Counted from the first letter of the stretch, positions 1 through 9,067 are shown. The stretch: 64,000 nucleotides of DNA from Mesobaculum littorinae (GCF_004011175.1 NZ_RQXX01000001.1:310001-374000); one strand, 5' to 3'. Translations and numbers: made by a program. Notes: generated by a model from the letters alone, not told the origin.

Positions 1-1564
1 GCATGGCGGAACCGACGCGGGGCCGTTCATCCAGATGCCGGGCGCTCTGTCCTACCCGATGAACATGGCGCGCTATGACTGGGGCTATCACAGCGAGCCC
101 GAGCCGCACCTGGGCGGGCGGCGGCTGGCCACCCCGCGTGGCAAGGTGATCGGCGGATCCTCGTCGATCAACGGGATGGTCTACGTGCGCGGTCATGCCC
201 GCGATTTCGACCACTGGGCCGAAAGCGGCGCTGATGGCTGGGGCTATGCCGATGTCCTGCCCTATTTCAAGCGCATGGAGACGTGGCACGACGGCGGCCA
301 CGGAGGCGATCCCGATTGGCGCGGACGCACAGGGCCGCTGCATGTCAGCCGGGGGCGGCGCGACAACCCGCTGGTCGGCGCTTTTGTCGAGGCTGGCCGA
401 CAGGCAGGCTACGAGGTGTCCGACGACTATAACGGCGAGAAGCAGGAAGGCTTTGGCCCGATGGAGGCCACGATCTGGCGCGGGCGGCGCTGGTCGGCGG
501 CGAATGCCTACCTGCGGCCCGCGCTGAAGCGCAAAAACTGCACGCTGGTGCGGGGCCTGGCGCGCAAGGTCGTGATCGAGGAAGGCCGCGCACGGGGCGT
601 CGAGATCGAGCGCCGCGGCGGGGTCGAGGTGATCGCGGCGCGGCGCGAGGTGATCCTGGCCGCCTCGTCGATCAACTCGCCCAAACTGCTGATGCTGTCG
701 GGCGTGGGCCCGGCGGAGGAGCTGCGGCGCCACGGGATCGCCGTGCTGGCCGACCGGCCCGGCGTGGGGGCGAACCTGCAGGACCATCTCGAGGTCTACA
801 TGCAGTATGCCGCGCGCCAGCCGATCACGCTTTACCGCTACTGGAATCTTCTGGGCAAGGCGCGGGTGGGTGCGCAGTGGCTGTTCACCGGGGCGGGGCC
901 GGGCGCGTCGAACCAGTTCGAAAGCGCCGCCTTCATCCGGTCGCGCGCGGGGATCGAGTATCCCGACATCCAGTATCACTTCCTGCCGATCGCGGTGCGC
1001 TACGACGGGAAGGCTGCGGCCGAGGGGCACGGGTTCCAGGCCCATGTCGGGCCCATGCGGTCGCGGTCGCGCGGCAGCGTCACCCTGCGCTCGGCCGAGC
1101 CGGGTGACGCGCCGGTGATCCGTTTCAACTACATGAGCCATGACAGCGACTGGGAGGAGTTCCGCGCCTGCGTTCGCCTGACGCGCGAGATCTTTGCGCA
1201 AGACGCCTTTGCCCCCCATGTCCGGCACGAGATTCAGCCCGGCGCGGCCTGCGACAGCGATGACGAGATCGATGACTTCATCCGTGCCCACGCGGAGAGC
1301 GCCTATCATCCCTGCGGGACCGCCCGGATGGGGCGGCGCGACGATCCGATGGCCGTCGTGGACCCGCAGGCGCGGGTGATCGGGGTCGAGGGGCTGCGGC
1401 TTGCCGACAGCTCGGTCTTTCCGCGGATCACCAACGGCAACCTCAACGGTCCGTCGATCATGGTGGGCGAGAAGGCCGCCGACCACATCCTGGGGCGCGA
1501 GCCGCTCGCGCGCGCGAACGAGGTGCCGTGGATCCACCCCGCATGGCGGGTGGCGCAGCGCTGA
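1..1564 (+). CDS. betA: Choline dehydrogenase (GMC oxidoreductase), 5' end outside window
   Basis: FAD-dependent membrane-associated oxidation of choline to betaine aldehyde, the first step of glycine betaine synthesis. The reading frame is open from base 2, where it already reads as the choline dehydrogenase region before the GMC signature, so the gene starts upstream; roughly the first 30-40 residues, including the N-terminal dinucleotide-binding glycine motif, are missing from the window. Seen here: the GMC signature around [20 protein letters not shown], the second GMC signature [18 protein letters not shown], and the C-terminal active-site region with HPCGTARMG and [19 protein letters not shown]. 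The roughly 520 residues present fit a family length of about 550. Choline dehydrogenase is favoured over other GMC alcohol dehydrogenases by overall similarity to alphaproteobacterial BetA; no bet neighbours are visible to confirm it. Confidence 0.88.
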   Translation, partial: HGGTDAGPFIQMPGALSYPMNMARYDWGYHSEPEPHLGGRRLATPRGKVIGGSSSINGMVYVRGHARDFDHWAESGADGWGYADVLPYFKRMETWHDGGHGGDPDWRGRTGPLHVSRGRRDNPLVGAFVEAGRQAGYEVSDDYNGEKQEGFGPMEATIWRGRRWSAANAYLRPALKRKNCTLVRGLARKVVIEEGRARGVEIERRGGVEVIAARREVILAASSINSPKLLMLSGVGPAEELRRHGIAVLADRPGVGANLQDHLEVYMQYAARQPITLYRYWNLLGKARVGAQWLFTGAGPGASNQFESAAFIRSRAGIEYPDIQYHFLPIAVRYDGKAAAEGHGFQAHVGPMRSRSRGSVTLRSAEPGDAPVIRFNYMSHDSDWEEFRACVRLTREIFAQDAFAPHVRHEIQPGAACDSDDEIDDFIRAHAESAYHPCGTARMGRRDDPMAVVDPQARVIGVEGLRLADSSVFPRITNGNLNGPSIMVGEKAADHILGREPLARANEVPWIHPAWRVAQR

Positions 1565-1602
1565 GGCTGGAAACCGCGGAGCTGCGGCCCTATCTGGCGG
1601 GG

Positions 1603-2175
1603 ATGGACAAGATGACCCCCGATCTTTCGCTCGCCCGCCGCGACGGGTTGCCCGACGCGCTGCGGGTGCTGACACGCGAACTTCCCCGCTCGGGCTGGGA
1701 AGCGCATCCCAACTTCGACGGCCTCGTCCGGTTCTGGATGCAGCGGCACATGATGTTCCGCGATCTTCTGGACAAGCTGCAGGGCGGGCAGAGGGCGCTG
1801 CTGGCCGGCGAGGTCGAGGGCAGGGCGCAGGCCCGCGAGACCCAGCGCTACGCGGGGTTCCTGCTGAACCAGCTGCATGGTCACCACCAGATCGAGGACA
1901 TGCACTATTTTCCTGCGCTCACGGGGCTGGACCCGCGGCTGGAGGAGGGGTTCGCGCTGCTCGACGCCGATCACCACGCGCTGGACGGGCATATCCACGA
2001 CATGGCCGAGACGACGAACCGTTTCCTGCAGTCGGTGGGTGGCGCGGACGAGCGTGAGACCGCCGGGCGGCTTGAAACCGCGCTGGACGGGTTCAACGGG
2101 TTTCTGACGCGGCATCTGGACGACGAGGAGGATCTTGTCGTTCCGGTGATCCTGAAATTCGCGCCGAACCTCTAG
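1603..2175 (+). CDS. Hemerythrin HHE cation-binding domain protein
   Basis: A 190-residue protein with the hemerythrin-like four-helix pattern of His/Glu ligands for a di-iron site: HMMFRDLL near the start, HGHHQIEDMHYFP in the middle, then DADHHALDGHIHDM and RHLDDEEDLVVP towards the C-terminus. Such proteins bind O2, NO or iron, or act in stress sensing; the exact role here is unknown. The frame stays open upstream into betA (to 1528), but ATG 1603 or 1612 is preferred because the stretch before them does not look like protein and GGCGGGG lies just upstream. It starts about 40 bp after betA and could be co-transcribed with it. Confidence 0.8.
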   Translation: MDKMTPDLSLARRDGLPDALRVLTRELPRSGWEAHPNFDGLVRFWMQRHMMFRDLLDKLQGGQRALLAGEVEGRAQARETQRYAGFLLNQLHGHHQIEDMHYFPALTGLDPRLEEGFALLDADHHALDGHIHDMAETTNRFLQSVGGADERETAGRLETALDGFNGFLTRHLDDEEDLVVPVILKFAPNL

Positions 2176-2227
2176 GTCCGGCGCGGGACGCGGAATCTAA
2201 GGCGCCGCGGCTCGGACGGCCCGCGGC

Positions 2228-2668
2228 TCAGGCTTCGACATGGTCCTTGAACCGGTCGAAGAAGGTATCCGTCATCGACCGCGCAAAGCCCGAAATCAGG
2301 CGGTTGCCCAGCTGCGCCAGCTTGCCGCCCACGGCGATGTCGGCGGTGTAGGACAGCTCGGTCCCCTCCGCGACCTCGGACAGGGTCAGGTCGGCGGATC
2401 CCTTGGCGAAGCCCGCGACGCCGCCCTTGCCTTCCCCGGCGAGGGTATAGCTTTCCAGCGGCGTGTTCTCGGTCAGCGTGACCTGGCCCTTGAAGGTCGC
2501 GCGCACGGGGCCGACCTTTTGCTTCACGACAGCCTCATAGCCGTCCTCGGCATTGCCCGTCAGCTCTTCGCACCCCGGGATGCAGGCCTTCAGCACCTCG
2601 GGATCGTTCAGCTTGGCCCAGACGGTTTCGCGGCTGGCCTGGATGGTGCGGGTGCCTGTCAGTTCCAT
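2228..2668 (-). CDS. CoxG-like SRPBCC-domain protein (CO dehydrogenase subunit G family)
   Basis: A 146-residue protein of the CoxG/SRPBCC fold. It opens MELTGTRTIQASRETVWAKL, the usual first strand and helix of the family, followed by the conserved CIPGCEEL motif, and it is predicted to be soluble. CoxG family members are linked to assembly or membrane anchoring of molybdenum hydroxylases such as form I CO dehydrogenase, but many Rhodobacteraceae carry solitary copies. No coxMSL genes are visible next to it, so a role in CO oxidation cannot be claimed. A Shine-Dalgarno-like GAGGGGAGGAC precedes the start. Confidence 0.85.
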   Translation of the reverse strand: MELTGTRTIQASRETVWAKLNDPEVLKACIPGCEELTGNAEDGYEAVVKQKVGPVRATFKGQVTLTENTPLESYTLAGEGKGGVAGFAKGSADLTLSEVAEGTELSYTADIAVGGKLAQLGNRLISGFARSMTDTFFDRFKDHVEA

Positions 2669-2729
2669 TCGAAGTCCTCCCCTCGGTTCCCGGCGCAGAG
2701 CTACCCGGCTTCGGCTGAGGGGTAAAGCG

Positions 2730-3965
2730 TCATGCCCGACCGTGCAGCCGCGCCTCGCGACGGATTGTCAGCACGATGGCGACGATCGCCAGGACCGAGG
2801 TAATCGCCATGATCCACAAAAGCGGCGCGGCGCCCGAGCTGGGGTTGAGCAGGGTGCCCGCATAGGCCGACAGGATCGCGCCGCCGCCGATCATGAAGGC
2901 GCCCCCCAGACCGCTGGCCGTGCCGGCGAGGTGCGGCCGCACCGACAGCATGCCCGAGGTGGCGTTGGGCAGGACCAGTCCGTTGCCGAGGCCGACCAAG
3001 GTCATCAGCCCGAAGAAGCTGAGCGGGCTGTCCGCCCCGGCCAGCGTGATCGCCAGCGACACCGTCGTGCCGAGCGCCGTGCACAGCGTGCCCGACAGGA
3101 CCATCGTGTTGATTCCAAGCCGCATGGAGAACTGGCCCGACAAAAAGTTGCCCAGCATGTAGCCCACGGCCGGGGCGCCGAAGAGGATGCCGAGCGCGGT
3201 GGGCGTCAGGTGAAAGATCGTCGCGCCGACAAAGGGTGCCCCGCCGACATAGGCAAAGAAGGCACCCGACGACAGCGCGCTGACGGCGCAGTAGCCCCAG
3301 AACCGCGGGCTGCGCAAAAGCTCGGGGTATTCACCGATCTGGTCGCGCAGGCTGATGTCGCGCGGCTGTGCGGTTTCGCCCATGTCGCGCCATGTCAGCC
3401 ACAGCGCGCCGCACCCCAGTACGGCCAGAAGGGCGAAGGTGGCGCGCCAGCCGGCCAGCCCCTCGAGCACGCCGCCGATCGCCGGGGCGACCATCGGCGC
3501 CACCGACATGCCCATGGTGACGTACCCGATCATCGAGGCCGCCTGTTCCGCCGGCACCATGTCGCGCACGGCCGCCCGGCTGAGCGCGAGGCAGGCGATG
3601 ACAACCGATTGCAGCACGCGGAAGCTCAGGAAGACCTCGACCGTCGGTGCCAAGATGCAGCCCAGTGTCGCCAGAACGAAGATCACCAGCGCCGCAAGGA
3701 TCACGGGCCGTCGTCCGTAGCGGTCGGATATCGGCCCCAGGAGGATCTGAAGCACCGCGTTTCCCGCGAGGTACAACGCGACCGAAAGCTGTATGACACT
3801 GTAATCCGTGTCGAAATACTGCGCCATGCGGGGCAGGGAGGGCACGAAGATGTTCATCGCCAGGGCCGAAACCGAGGCGAGGATGATCAGCGTGGCGATA
3901 TGCGGCGGCGTCGTGCGATCCAGAAACCGGGAGCGGGGGCGCGGCGGGGACAGGGCTTCAACCAT
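2730..3965 (-). CDS. Multidrug efflux MFS transporter, Bcr/CflA family
   Basis: A 411-residue, 12-helix major facilitator of the Bcr/CflA drug:H+ antiporter family. Seen: the first transmembrane helix ATLIILASVSALAMNIFVPS with the family D/N-x-F-P-S-L-P pattern, the motif A loop GPISDRYGRRPV between helices 2 and 3, and the motif C-like stretch in helix 5 (MGMSVAPMVAPAIGGVL). It probably exports hydrophobic toxic compounds from the cytoplasm; the substrate cannot be read from sequence. It stands alone, reading away from the pccB relic to its right. A second Bcr/CflA paralogue is at 23673-24902. Confidence 0.9.
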   Translation of the reverse strand: MVEALSPPRPRSRFLDRTTPPHIATLIILASVSALAMNIFVPSLPRMAQYFDTDYSVIQLSVALYLAGNAVLQILLGPISDRYGRRPVILAALVIFVLATLGCILAPTVEVFLSFRVLQSVVIACLALSRAAVRDMVPAEQAASMIGYVTMGMSVAPMVAPAIGGVLEGLAGWRATFALLAVLGCGALWLTWRDMGETAQPRDISLRDQIGEYPELLRSPRFWGYCAVSALSSGAFFAYVGGAPFVGATIFHLTPTALGILFGAPAVGYMLGNFLSGQFSMRLGINTMVLSGTLCTALGTTVSLAITLAGADSPLSFFGLMTLVGLGNGLVLPNATSGMLSVRPHLAGTASGLGGAFMIGGGAILSAYAGTLLNPSSGAAPLLWIMAITSVLAIVAIVLTIRREARLHGRA

Positions 3966-4084
3966 TCACAAGACCTATTGCGTTGCCGCGGTGGCGTCCA
4001 TGGCACACGTCCCGCGCGAAGAATGACCTTGGTCGGTCGCCCCACGTCGCGCTGGTCCGACCCGGGACGGAGACGGCGACATGC

Positions 4085-4447
4085 GCAATAACTCATCATG
4101 GGCCCTGTACGGGCGGCCGGATCTATTCGCCGGAGATGACGTTTCAGCTTCCCGGTGCGCGATACCTCCTACAGGGTCATCACCGGCCCCGACATCGTGA
4201 CGACCGTCACGAACGTGATCGTCTCAGGGAGGCCGGCGCCGGTGCGACAGCCCATATCGTGGAAACCTCTGTATCGGACAGCGCCTTATAGGGAGGCAAA
4301 ATAATATCAATGAGTTACGAGGTAAAATTGGAGAAGACGTTTAAGGCGGATGACGTGGGGTTCATCGACGATGTGATCCAACCTGCGTTGCTGCGCGGCA
4401 TGCAGGTGCAGCAGCCGCGGAGGGATCACGACAACATGCCGCTTTAA
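4085..4447 (+). pseudogene. pccB: Relic of propionyl-CoA carboxylase beta chain
   Basis: Only the C-terminal third of PccB can be traced, spread over different frames. HHGPCTGGRIYSPEMTF (about 4098-4150) matches the family's IMGPCAGGAVYSPAMTDF. A second frame reads VRDTSYRVITGPDIVTTV (about 4158-4212), matching the KDTSYMFVTGPDVVKTV segment. A third reads EAGAGATAHIVETSVSDSAL, matching the next family stretch EELGGA(S/T)THTKK(S/T)SVADGAF. From 4310 the extreme C-terminus reads ...GFIDDVIQPALLRGMQVQQP and ends DHDNMPL, the typical PccB tail with a deletion inside it. Family sequences are recalled from knowledge, not searched. The frameshifts and deletions make it non-functional. It keeps the place pccB normally has at the head of this Rhodobacteraceae cluster. 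Confidence 0.85.
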
Positions 4448-4839
4448 GGTGCTCTGGAGCGACTGATCGGTTCGATCTTTCGCAGTTTTGCGCAAGCAGC
4501 GATTTGGTGAACGGCCGCTCCCCGAGGAAGGATTCGGAGGCGCTTGGCGGGAAACTGCCAAGTTGCCCGCTGCGACCGGCACATCGGTCCGTTGGTCGGC
4601 CATTTACTGTGAAAAATACCCTGTAATATCAATATACTAAGCTATATAATGCAGAAACTGCGCGACGTGATGCAGCCTTGCCACAACCGTCCCGATGCGC
4701 TTTGCCCCTGTATCATTGGATAACCGTGTAGGGTAATGTCGCTTCAGGTGAGCCCGGTCGGGCTCAGCCTTTGGACGAGGGGTCGAAGGGACGCACAGGC
4801 AGCCCGTCCGCCCTTCATACGCGCAACAGGAGTTAAGAG
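4448..4839. other. Non-coding stretch after the pccB relic
   Basis: No gene is recognisable in these 392 bp. The segment 4605-4650 is notably AT-rich for this genome (run of ATATACTAAGCTATATAAT near 4629-4648), which could be leftover promoter DNA or simply eroded sequence. Nothing resembling a regulator gene of the propionate cluster was found here. Confidence 0.5.
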
Positions 4840-4983
4840 ATGTCGAAGAGCATCAAAGCGATCATGGCGCTGGGTTTCATCGCCGTTGTGGCGGCTTGCG
4901 CCCAGGAGAAAGAAGAAGTCGTCTACGTGGACCCGGCTCCGCAGCCGATGGTTCAGCCCGAGCCCACGTACAACAAGTACTGA
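4840..4983 (+). CDS. Small lipoprotein (47 aa) inside the decayed pcc cluster
   Basis: An intact small gene of 47 codons. The product begins MSKSIKAIMALGFIAVVAAC, a positively charged N-terminus, a short hydrophobic segment and a lipobox-like VAAC with the lipidated Cys at residue 20. The short mature part ends PQPMVQPEPTYNKY and is rich in proline. The start is set by CAGGAGT about 8 bp upstream of the ATG. A similar tiny lipoprotein commonly sits between pccB and pccA in Rhodobacteraceae (recalled context). Function unknown. It is intact while its enzyme neighbours are relics. Confidence 0.75.
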   Translation: MSKSIKAIMALGFIAVVAACAQEKEEVVYVDPAPQPMVQPEPTYNKY

Positions 4984-4991
4984 TCTCGGGG

Positions 4992-5017
4992 CCGGACGGG
5001 CCTCCGGGCCCGTCCGC
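4992..5017 (+). terminator. Hairpin after the small lipoprotein gene
   Basis: Inverted repeat with arms GGACGGGCC and GGCCCGTCC around a TCCG loop, beginning 10 bp after the stop codon of the lipoprotein gene. There is no T-tract, so it is either a weak or Rho-assisted terminator or an mRNA-stabilising hairpin. Confidence 0.45.
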
Positions 5018-5064
5018 CTTCCCGGGCGCGCCCGGGCCTTGTCCGTCCGGCCGGAGGACGTGAT

Positions 5065-5415
5065 ATGATAAAGCACCGCGGCTTTCCCGGCCGCCTTCCC
5101 GGCACTGATTTCAGCTTTACGCTTCGCCGTGCGAACCCCAAGGGGGCGACGCCGCTGATCCGGCGCGAACGTTTCCGCGACCGTCGCGCCGCCGACAAGC
5201 GCGCGGATGAAGGGTTCCTGCTCGCCTTGTGGGAGCAGTTCGGCGAAGAGCCTTTCGAACGTGGCAACCTGGATGGCGGGCGTCTGTCCTGGCTGTTCGG
5301 ACGCGAAGTCATTCCCGCCGAAGATCCTTTTGATCCAGCCTCTTACGATGCGCTGTTGCGGTTGGATCCACAAGCGATCGCCGCAAGCTATCCGCACCTT
5401 TTCGACATCATCTGA
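5065..5415 (+). CDS. Conserved hypothetical protein (116 aa) of the pcc cluster
   Basis: Intact 116-codon gene with a good Shine-Dalgarno (GGAGGACGTGAT directly before the ATG). The product is basic at the N-terminus and ends with a more acidic part (EVIPAEDPFDPASYDALLRL). No transmembrane segment or signal peptide is evident. I do not recognise a family function; its place between pccB and pccA relics matches the small unknown genes seen in this position in related genomes. It may be free of any role in propionate metabolism, since it has kept a full frame while the enzymes have not. Confidence 0.65.
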   Translation: MIKHRGFPGRLPGTDFSFTLRRANPKGATPLIRRERFRDRRAADKRADEGFLLALWEQFGEEPFERGNLDGGRLSWLFGREVIPAEDPFDPASYDALLRLDPQAIAASYPHLFDII

Positions 5416-5584
5416 TGCCCGGTCGGACACATGGATCGATGTTCGGGAAGGGGCGCGCGGTAAATGCGTTTCGGCGGGCTTTCGCCCATGGCTAACAGGA
5501 TTTGCCGCGCTATGTTTACCGCAACTCGGCACTCGCGCTAAGTGTCCGGGCTAATAAGAAGTCTACTACTGGAGGCCTTGAGCC

Positions 5585-5821
5585 ATGCAATCGAAACTCT
5601 GGATTCTCTGCGGCCTGGCGGCATTCGGCCTGGCTGCCTGCGAAACTGACGCCTACGGCAACAGCCGCCTGACCCCCGACGCCCAGCGTGCCGGCATCGG
5701 CGCCGCTGTCGGTGCTGGCGCTGCCGCCGTGACGGACAACGACGTCGGCACCGGCGCGGTTCTCGGCGCTGGCGCCGGCGCGCTTTGCGACGACGTCGCC
5801 CCCGCGCTCTGCCGCCGCTAA
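5585..5821 (+). CDS. Glycine-zipper lipoprotein (78 aa)
   Basis: Starts MQSKLWILCGLAAFGLAAC, a lipoprotein signal with lipobox GLAAC, then a short linker and an Ala/Gly-rich zipper segment (GIGAAVGAGAAAV and GTGAVLGAGAGAL) that should insert in or line a membrane. It ends CDDVAPALCRR with two cysteines that could form a disulfide. The start is fixed by GGAGG about 10 bp upstream. Related small lipoproteins sit directly before pccA in Rhodobacteraceae (recalled context). Probably an outer-membrane or periplasmic structural protein; function unknown. Followed by two hairpins, the second a strong terminator. Confidence 0.75.
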   Translation: MQSKLWILCGLAAFGLAACETDAYGNSRLTPDAQRAGIGAAVGAGAAAVTDNDVGTGAVLGAGAGALCDDVAPALCRR

Positions 5822-5835
5822 GGCCTCCGGTTCCG

Positions 5836-5862
5836 GGCGTCACGGCATTTGGGCGTGACGCC
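5836..5862. repeat. Hairpin with 9-bp arms downstream of the glycine-zipper lipoprotein gene
   Basis: Arms GGCGTCACG and CGTGACGCC separated by a 9-base loop. It lies directly before the stronger terminator hairpin and may act with it. Confidence 0.5.
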
Positions 5863-5876
5863 ACCGGTTGAAATTG

Positions 5877-5912
5877 AACGCCACCCGGACCGTAATCCGG
5901 GTGGCGTTTTCG
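5877..5912 (+). terminator. Rho-independent terminator of the glycine-zipper lipoprotein gene
   Basis: Perfect 13-bp stem: arm AACGCCACCCGGA at 5877-5889, six-base loop, complementary arm at 5896-5908, then TTTTCGTT. It ends transcription of the small gene before the pccA relic begins, which would let the small gene stay expressed independently. Confidence 0.8.
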
Positions 5913-5954
5913 TTCGGCCCCTCGCCATGTCTTGACGAGCGACGGAGGGCGGGG

Positions 5955-6993
5955 GCCATATTTGACAAGATCCTGATCGTGCACGGCAGCGACATCGCCT
6001 GCCGCAGGATCTGGACGGCCCGGCCCAGGGACATCGCGACCGTTGCGATCCGTTCGCAGGCCGACGCCCGCGCCCTGCATGTCCCTCCGGCCAGTGAGGC
6101 CGTTGCCATCGGCGCCGAGAACGCGGCACATATTGGGCTGGCGATCCACGCCATCCTGGCAACTGCGTCAGGCAGTGGCGTAGGGCATGCATTCGGGTTA
6201 TGGTCTTCTGTCCGAAGCTTTCGATTTCGCCGACGCCGTTCGGAGTGTCGACGGCATCGGCCATCGGAAGCGTTTCGCACATCGGCCATCGAAGCGGCTG
6301 CGAGTTTCGGAGACGATCGCATCATCCTTAAGCGGTACGTCACCCATCCGCGGCGTACCGAGACACAGACTGTGGCGGATGAGCATGGCGCATGCGTTCA
6401 CCCTGGGTAGCCGGAATCTTCGATCCAGCGGCGCAATCAGGACGCGGTCGAGGAGGCGCCGTCACCCTTTTTCAATCCCGGAGCCCCTTCCCGAACGAGG
6501 GTACAGGCATGTGACCTGAACCGGGCCGCGGGCTATGTCTCGGCCGGAATGGGCGAGCGTATCATCTATGAGGAAAACATTAAATTTCATATGGATGATC
6601 GATTTTCCTCGGGTAAAACATCCGGTGAGGGGACTGGTCATCGGTGTTGGTCTTGTCGCAGATATCATCCGCATCTCGGGGGCAGCCACTGCGTCTGGCG
6701 CAATCGGATGTCGATACCTCGGGCGGGGCCATCGAAAGCCGGGCTATTCCGAAGATCGCGTCCGCACTTTCCTTCCGCCGGCGCCTCGAACCTGCTTCTC
6801 TGCCTTGTTCCGGAGTTTCTGTCGCACCTCGGCGTGGCCGAAAGCGACCGTATCGAGGTGGGTCAGCGACTGTGCCCGGTGCAGGCGATGAAGATCGAGG
6901 CCCTGCTGCGTGCAGACGGCGCTGGTTAAGACAAGAGCGTCAAAGCCGCTCTCTGGGACAGCTTGGCCGACGACGTGGTGATCATGGAATTCC
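5955..6993 (+). pseudogene. pccA: Relic of propionyl-CoA carboxylase alpha chain (biotin carboxylase + BCCP)
   Basis: Collinear fragments of PccA can be read in shifting frames. The N-terminus reads FDKILIVHGSDIACRRIWTA and continues to ALHVPPASEAVAIG; then HSGYGLLSEAFDFADAV. The ATP-grasp region follows as EAAASFGDDRIILKRYV and, after the HPRRTETQ stretch, SIQRRNQDAVEEAPSPF. After that comes FIWMIDFPRVKHPVRGLVIG, the decayed form of [20 protein letters not shown]. The C-terminal biotin carrier is left as VGQRLCPVQAMKIEALLRA and DSLADDVVIMEF, still with the biotinylation tetrapeptide AMKI in place of AMKM. About 1.0 kb remains of the normal roughly 2 kb, with the middle deleted and several frameshifts. 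Family motifs are from knowledge of PccA; no alignment was run. Confidence 0.88.
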
Positions 6994-7062
6994 GCCACGG
7001 ATTACGGACCATCTCAGTATTCCTCGTACCAGAAATAGCCGTTCCAAGATTCGCGTTGGCGC

Positions 7063-7557
7063 CTATCCGCCGGGGCGGTTTCCGTCCCGCATCTCGCGCT
7101 GGCGCTCGGGCATCTTGTCGATCGACCGGCCGATTTCGCGCACATGCCACGGGAAGGGCTTGCGCAGCTTGACGCCGCCATCCTTGCCCAGCAGCACCAG
7201 CGCAAAGCCCCTTGGCCTCAGGTCCTGCCGCAGGTCCGTGCGGGCGTCGGGGTCGGAATCGATCACCACCACCACGTCGCGGCGGACCAGTTCGCCGAAT
7301 GCGTCCTCGATCAGACTGACCTGTTCCTCGAACGCGGGATCGACGGGGGTATCGGCAAAGACCACCAACGGTCGCGCCCGCCACAGGAAATCCTCGATCT
7401 CGACCTCTCCGGCATCGAAGATCTGCGCAGGCTCGGCCTGCCAGCGGGCCATTGCGTCAGGGTCGGCCGCGGCATCCGAAGAGGACGTGACCAACACCTC
7501 CGCCCCGAGCGGCATGGCGAAGGCGAGTGACAGGGTCAGGGACAGCATCTTGCGCAT
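7063..7557 (-). CDS. DUF4174-domain secreted protein
   Basis: A 164-residue protein with a signal peptide (MRKMLSLTLSLAFAMPLGAE) and a DUF4174-like core: RARPLVVFADTPVDPAFEEQ, then DVVVVIDSDP, then FALVLLGKDGGVKLRKP. This resembles a thioredoxin-fold family lacking the catalytic cysteines. The frame is open upstream to 7599, but the ATG at 7557 has a strong GGAAGAGGAGA Shine-Dalgarno and begins the signal peptide. In Rhodobacteraceae a DUF4174 gene commonly lies between pccA and the mutase gene. Here it is intact, transcribed against its dead neighbours. Function unknown, probably periplasmic. Confidence 0.8.
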   Translation of the reverse strand: MRKMLSLTLSLAFAMPLGAEVLVTSSSDAAADPDAMARWQAEPAQIFDAGEVEIEDFLWRARPLVVFADTPVDPAFEEQVSLIEDAFGELVRRDVVVVIDSDPDARTDLRQDLRPRGFALVLLGKDGGVKLRKPFPWHVREIGRSIDKMPERQREMRDGNRPGG

Positions 7558-7605
7558 CGGTTCTCCTCTTCCATCCAATATAGGGGCGACGCGGCGCAAA
7601 ACGAA

Positions 7606-9010
7606 GTGGTGACGGACAGGATGGGCGCGTGGCGTGCGCCGGCGCCGACCGAGCCGATGGGCCGCTATCCCAAAGACCTGATGCGTACCTTGCCGGGGAG
7701 AACGTCCTGCGGCCGGTCATTGCCCCCGAGGATGCGCGCGATCTTCCCCATATGGGCAACCTTCCGGGCGAGCCGCCATTCATGCGGGGCACGCGGGCGA
7801 CGACATATGCCGGCCATCCCTGGACCATCCGCCGATATGTCGGCCTCTCGACGGCCGAGGACAGCAACACGTTCTACCTCCGGGCGCTTGTGGCCGGGCA
7901 GCACGCTGTGTCGGTCGCCTTCGATCTAACGCAACACCGCGGCTATGGCAGCGTCCATCCCAGGGTCGAGGCCGACGTGGGCAAGGCCGGCGTCGCCAGC
8001 GGTTCGGTCGAGGACATGGAGAACCTCCTCGTCGGCATTCAGCTGGATCGGGTCAGGGTGTGGAGGACACTGAATGGCGCAGTGATCCCCATACTGACGA
8101 CATCACCGACTTCACCGCCGTCCGGATGCCGCGCTGCAACTCGATCTCGGTCTCGGGCTGCCACATGCAGAAGGCGGGCGCGACGCTGTTGCAGAAGCAG
8201 GCCTTCTCCCCGGCCGACGGCGGGGCCTACATGCAGCAGGCCATCGCCCGGGGGCGCGACATCAAGGCCTTTGCGCCGCGGCTGTTGGTCGCCTTCGCGG
8301 TGGGCATGAACCTCTCATGGCGCGCAATACCCAGCTGATCCTTCAGGAAGAAGCCGGGATGCCATGTCGCCGACCCGCTGGCGGGCGCCTACCACGGCGA
8401 GGCCCAGAGTGCCGAGCTGATCGCCCAGGCGCGCGACCTGATGGCAGAGGTCGACAGCCGTCGCGGCCTGACGCAGTGGGTGGCCAACGGGCCGAGGTGC
8501 GCCACCCTTGGCGACGTCCAGGGCACCGCCTATGACGGCGACACCGGCGTCGACGCGATGTGCGCCGAGGGTGCCGCCTTTGCCGAGGGTTAGGGGCGCC
8601 TCCCGCGGATGCTGGTGGTCAAGATGGGGCAGGAGCGCCACTACCGGGGCGCCATGATCATTGCCGCCGCCTGTGCCGGTATCGGCTGCGATGTCGATGT
8701 CGCGCCGCTACTCCAGACGTCGGAATAGGCCGCTCAGGACGCGCTCGACACCGATGCGCATATGTTGGGGTCTCGTCGCTGGCCGTGGGCGCCGGGCGCT
8801 CGCCGCCCGCCCTGTTTCCGGCTGCGGGCGGCGGGGGCCGAGGGTATCCTCGGCATCTGCGGCGGCGTCATCCCGCGGCAGGATCACGCCGTGCCGAGCG
8901 CCGCCCGGGTGGCCGCGATTTTCGGGCCGGGCACCAAGAACTCCCAGGCCGCGCGCGGCATCCTCGACCGGATCCGCAATCGCCGGGGGCTGGGGCGGGC
9001 TCGGGGGTAG
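7606..9010 (+). pseudogene. scpA: Relic of methylmalonyl-CoA mutase
   Basis: The mutase can be followed from N- to C-terminus in different frames. The start reads VTDRMGAWR; then LPHMGNLPGEPPFMRG and PWTIRRYVGLSTAEDSN, followed by SVAFDLTQHRGYGSVHPR and DVGKAGVASGSVEDM (catalytic domain). NSISVSGCHMQKAGAT and AFAPRLLVAFAVGMN follow after a deletion, then ARNTQLILQEEAGM after another. The B12-binding domain remains as [20 protein letters not shown], where the family has KMGQDGHDRGAKVIA; the D-x-H-x-x-G cobalamin motif has lost its Asp (now E-x-H-Y-x-G). The last traces are GGVIPRQDH and VAAIFGPGTKNSQAARGILD. About 1.4 kb of a normal roughly 2.1 kb remains. Clearly non-functional; it is collinear with the pccB and pccA relics. 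Confidence 0.88.
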
Positions 9011-9012
9011 GG

Positions 9013-9028
9013 CGACTCGCGCGAGTCG
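9013..9028. repeat. Perfect 16-bp palindrome
   Basis: CGACTCGCGCGAGTCG lies between the mutase relic and the nhaA terminator. It could be a hairpin or a protein-binding site; nothing links it to a neighbour. Confidence 0.4.
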
Positions 9029-9036
9029 ACCGCGGT

Positions 9037-9067
9037 CGCAAAGAAAAGGGGGCGCCGCAGCGCCCCC
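9037..9067 (-). terminator. Rho-independent terminator of nhaA
   Basis: On the minus strand, arms GGGGGCGC and GCGCCCCC (8 bp, 4-base loop, 9048-9067) are followed by TTTTCTTTG. It lies 47 bp after the nhaA stop codon. Confidence 0.8.
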
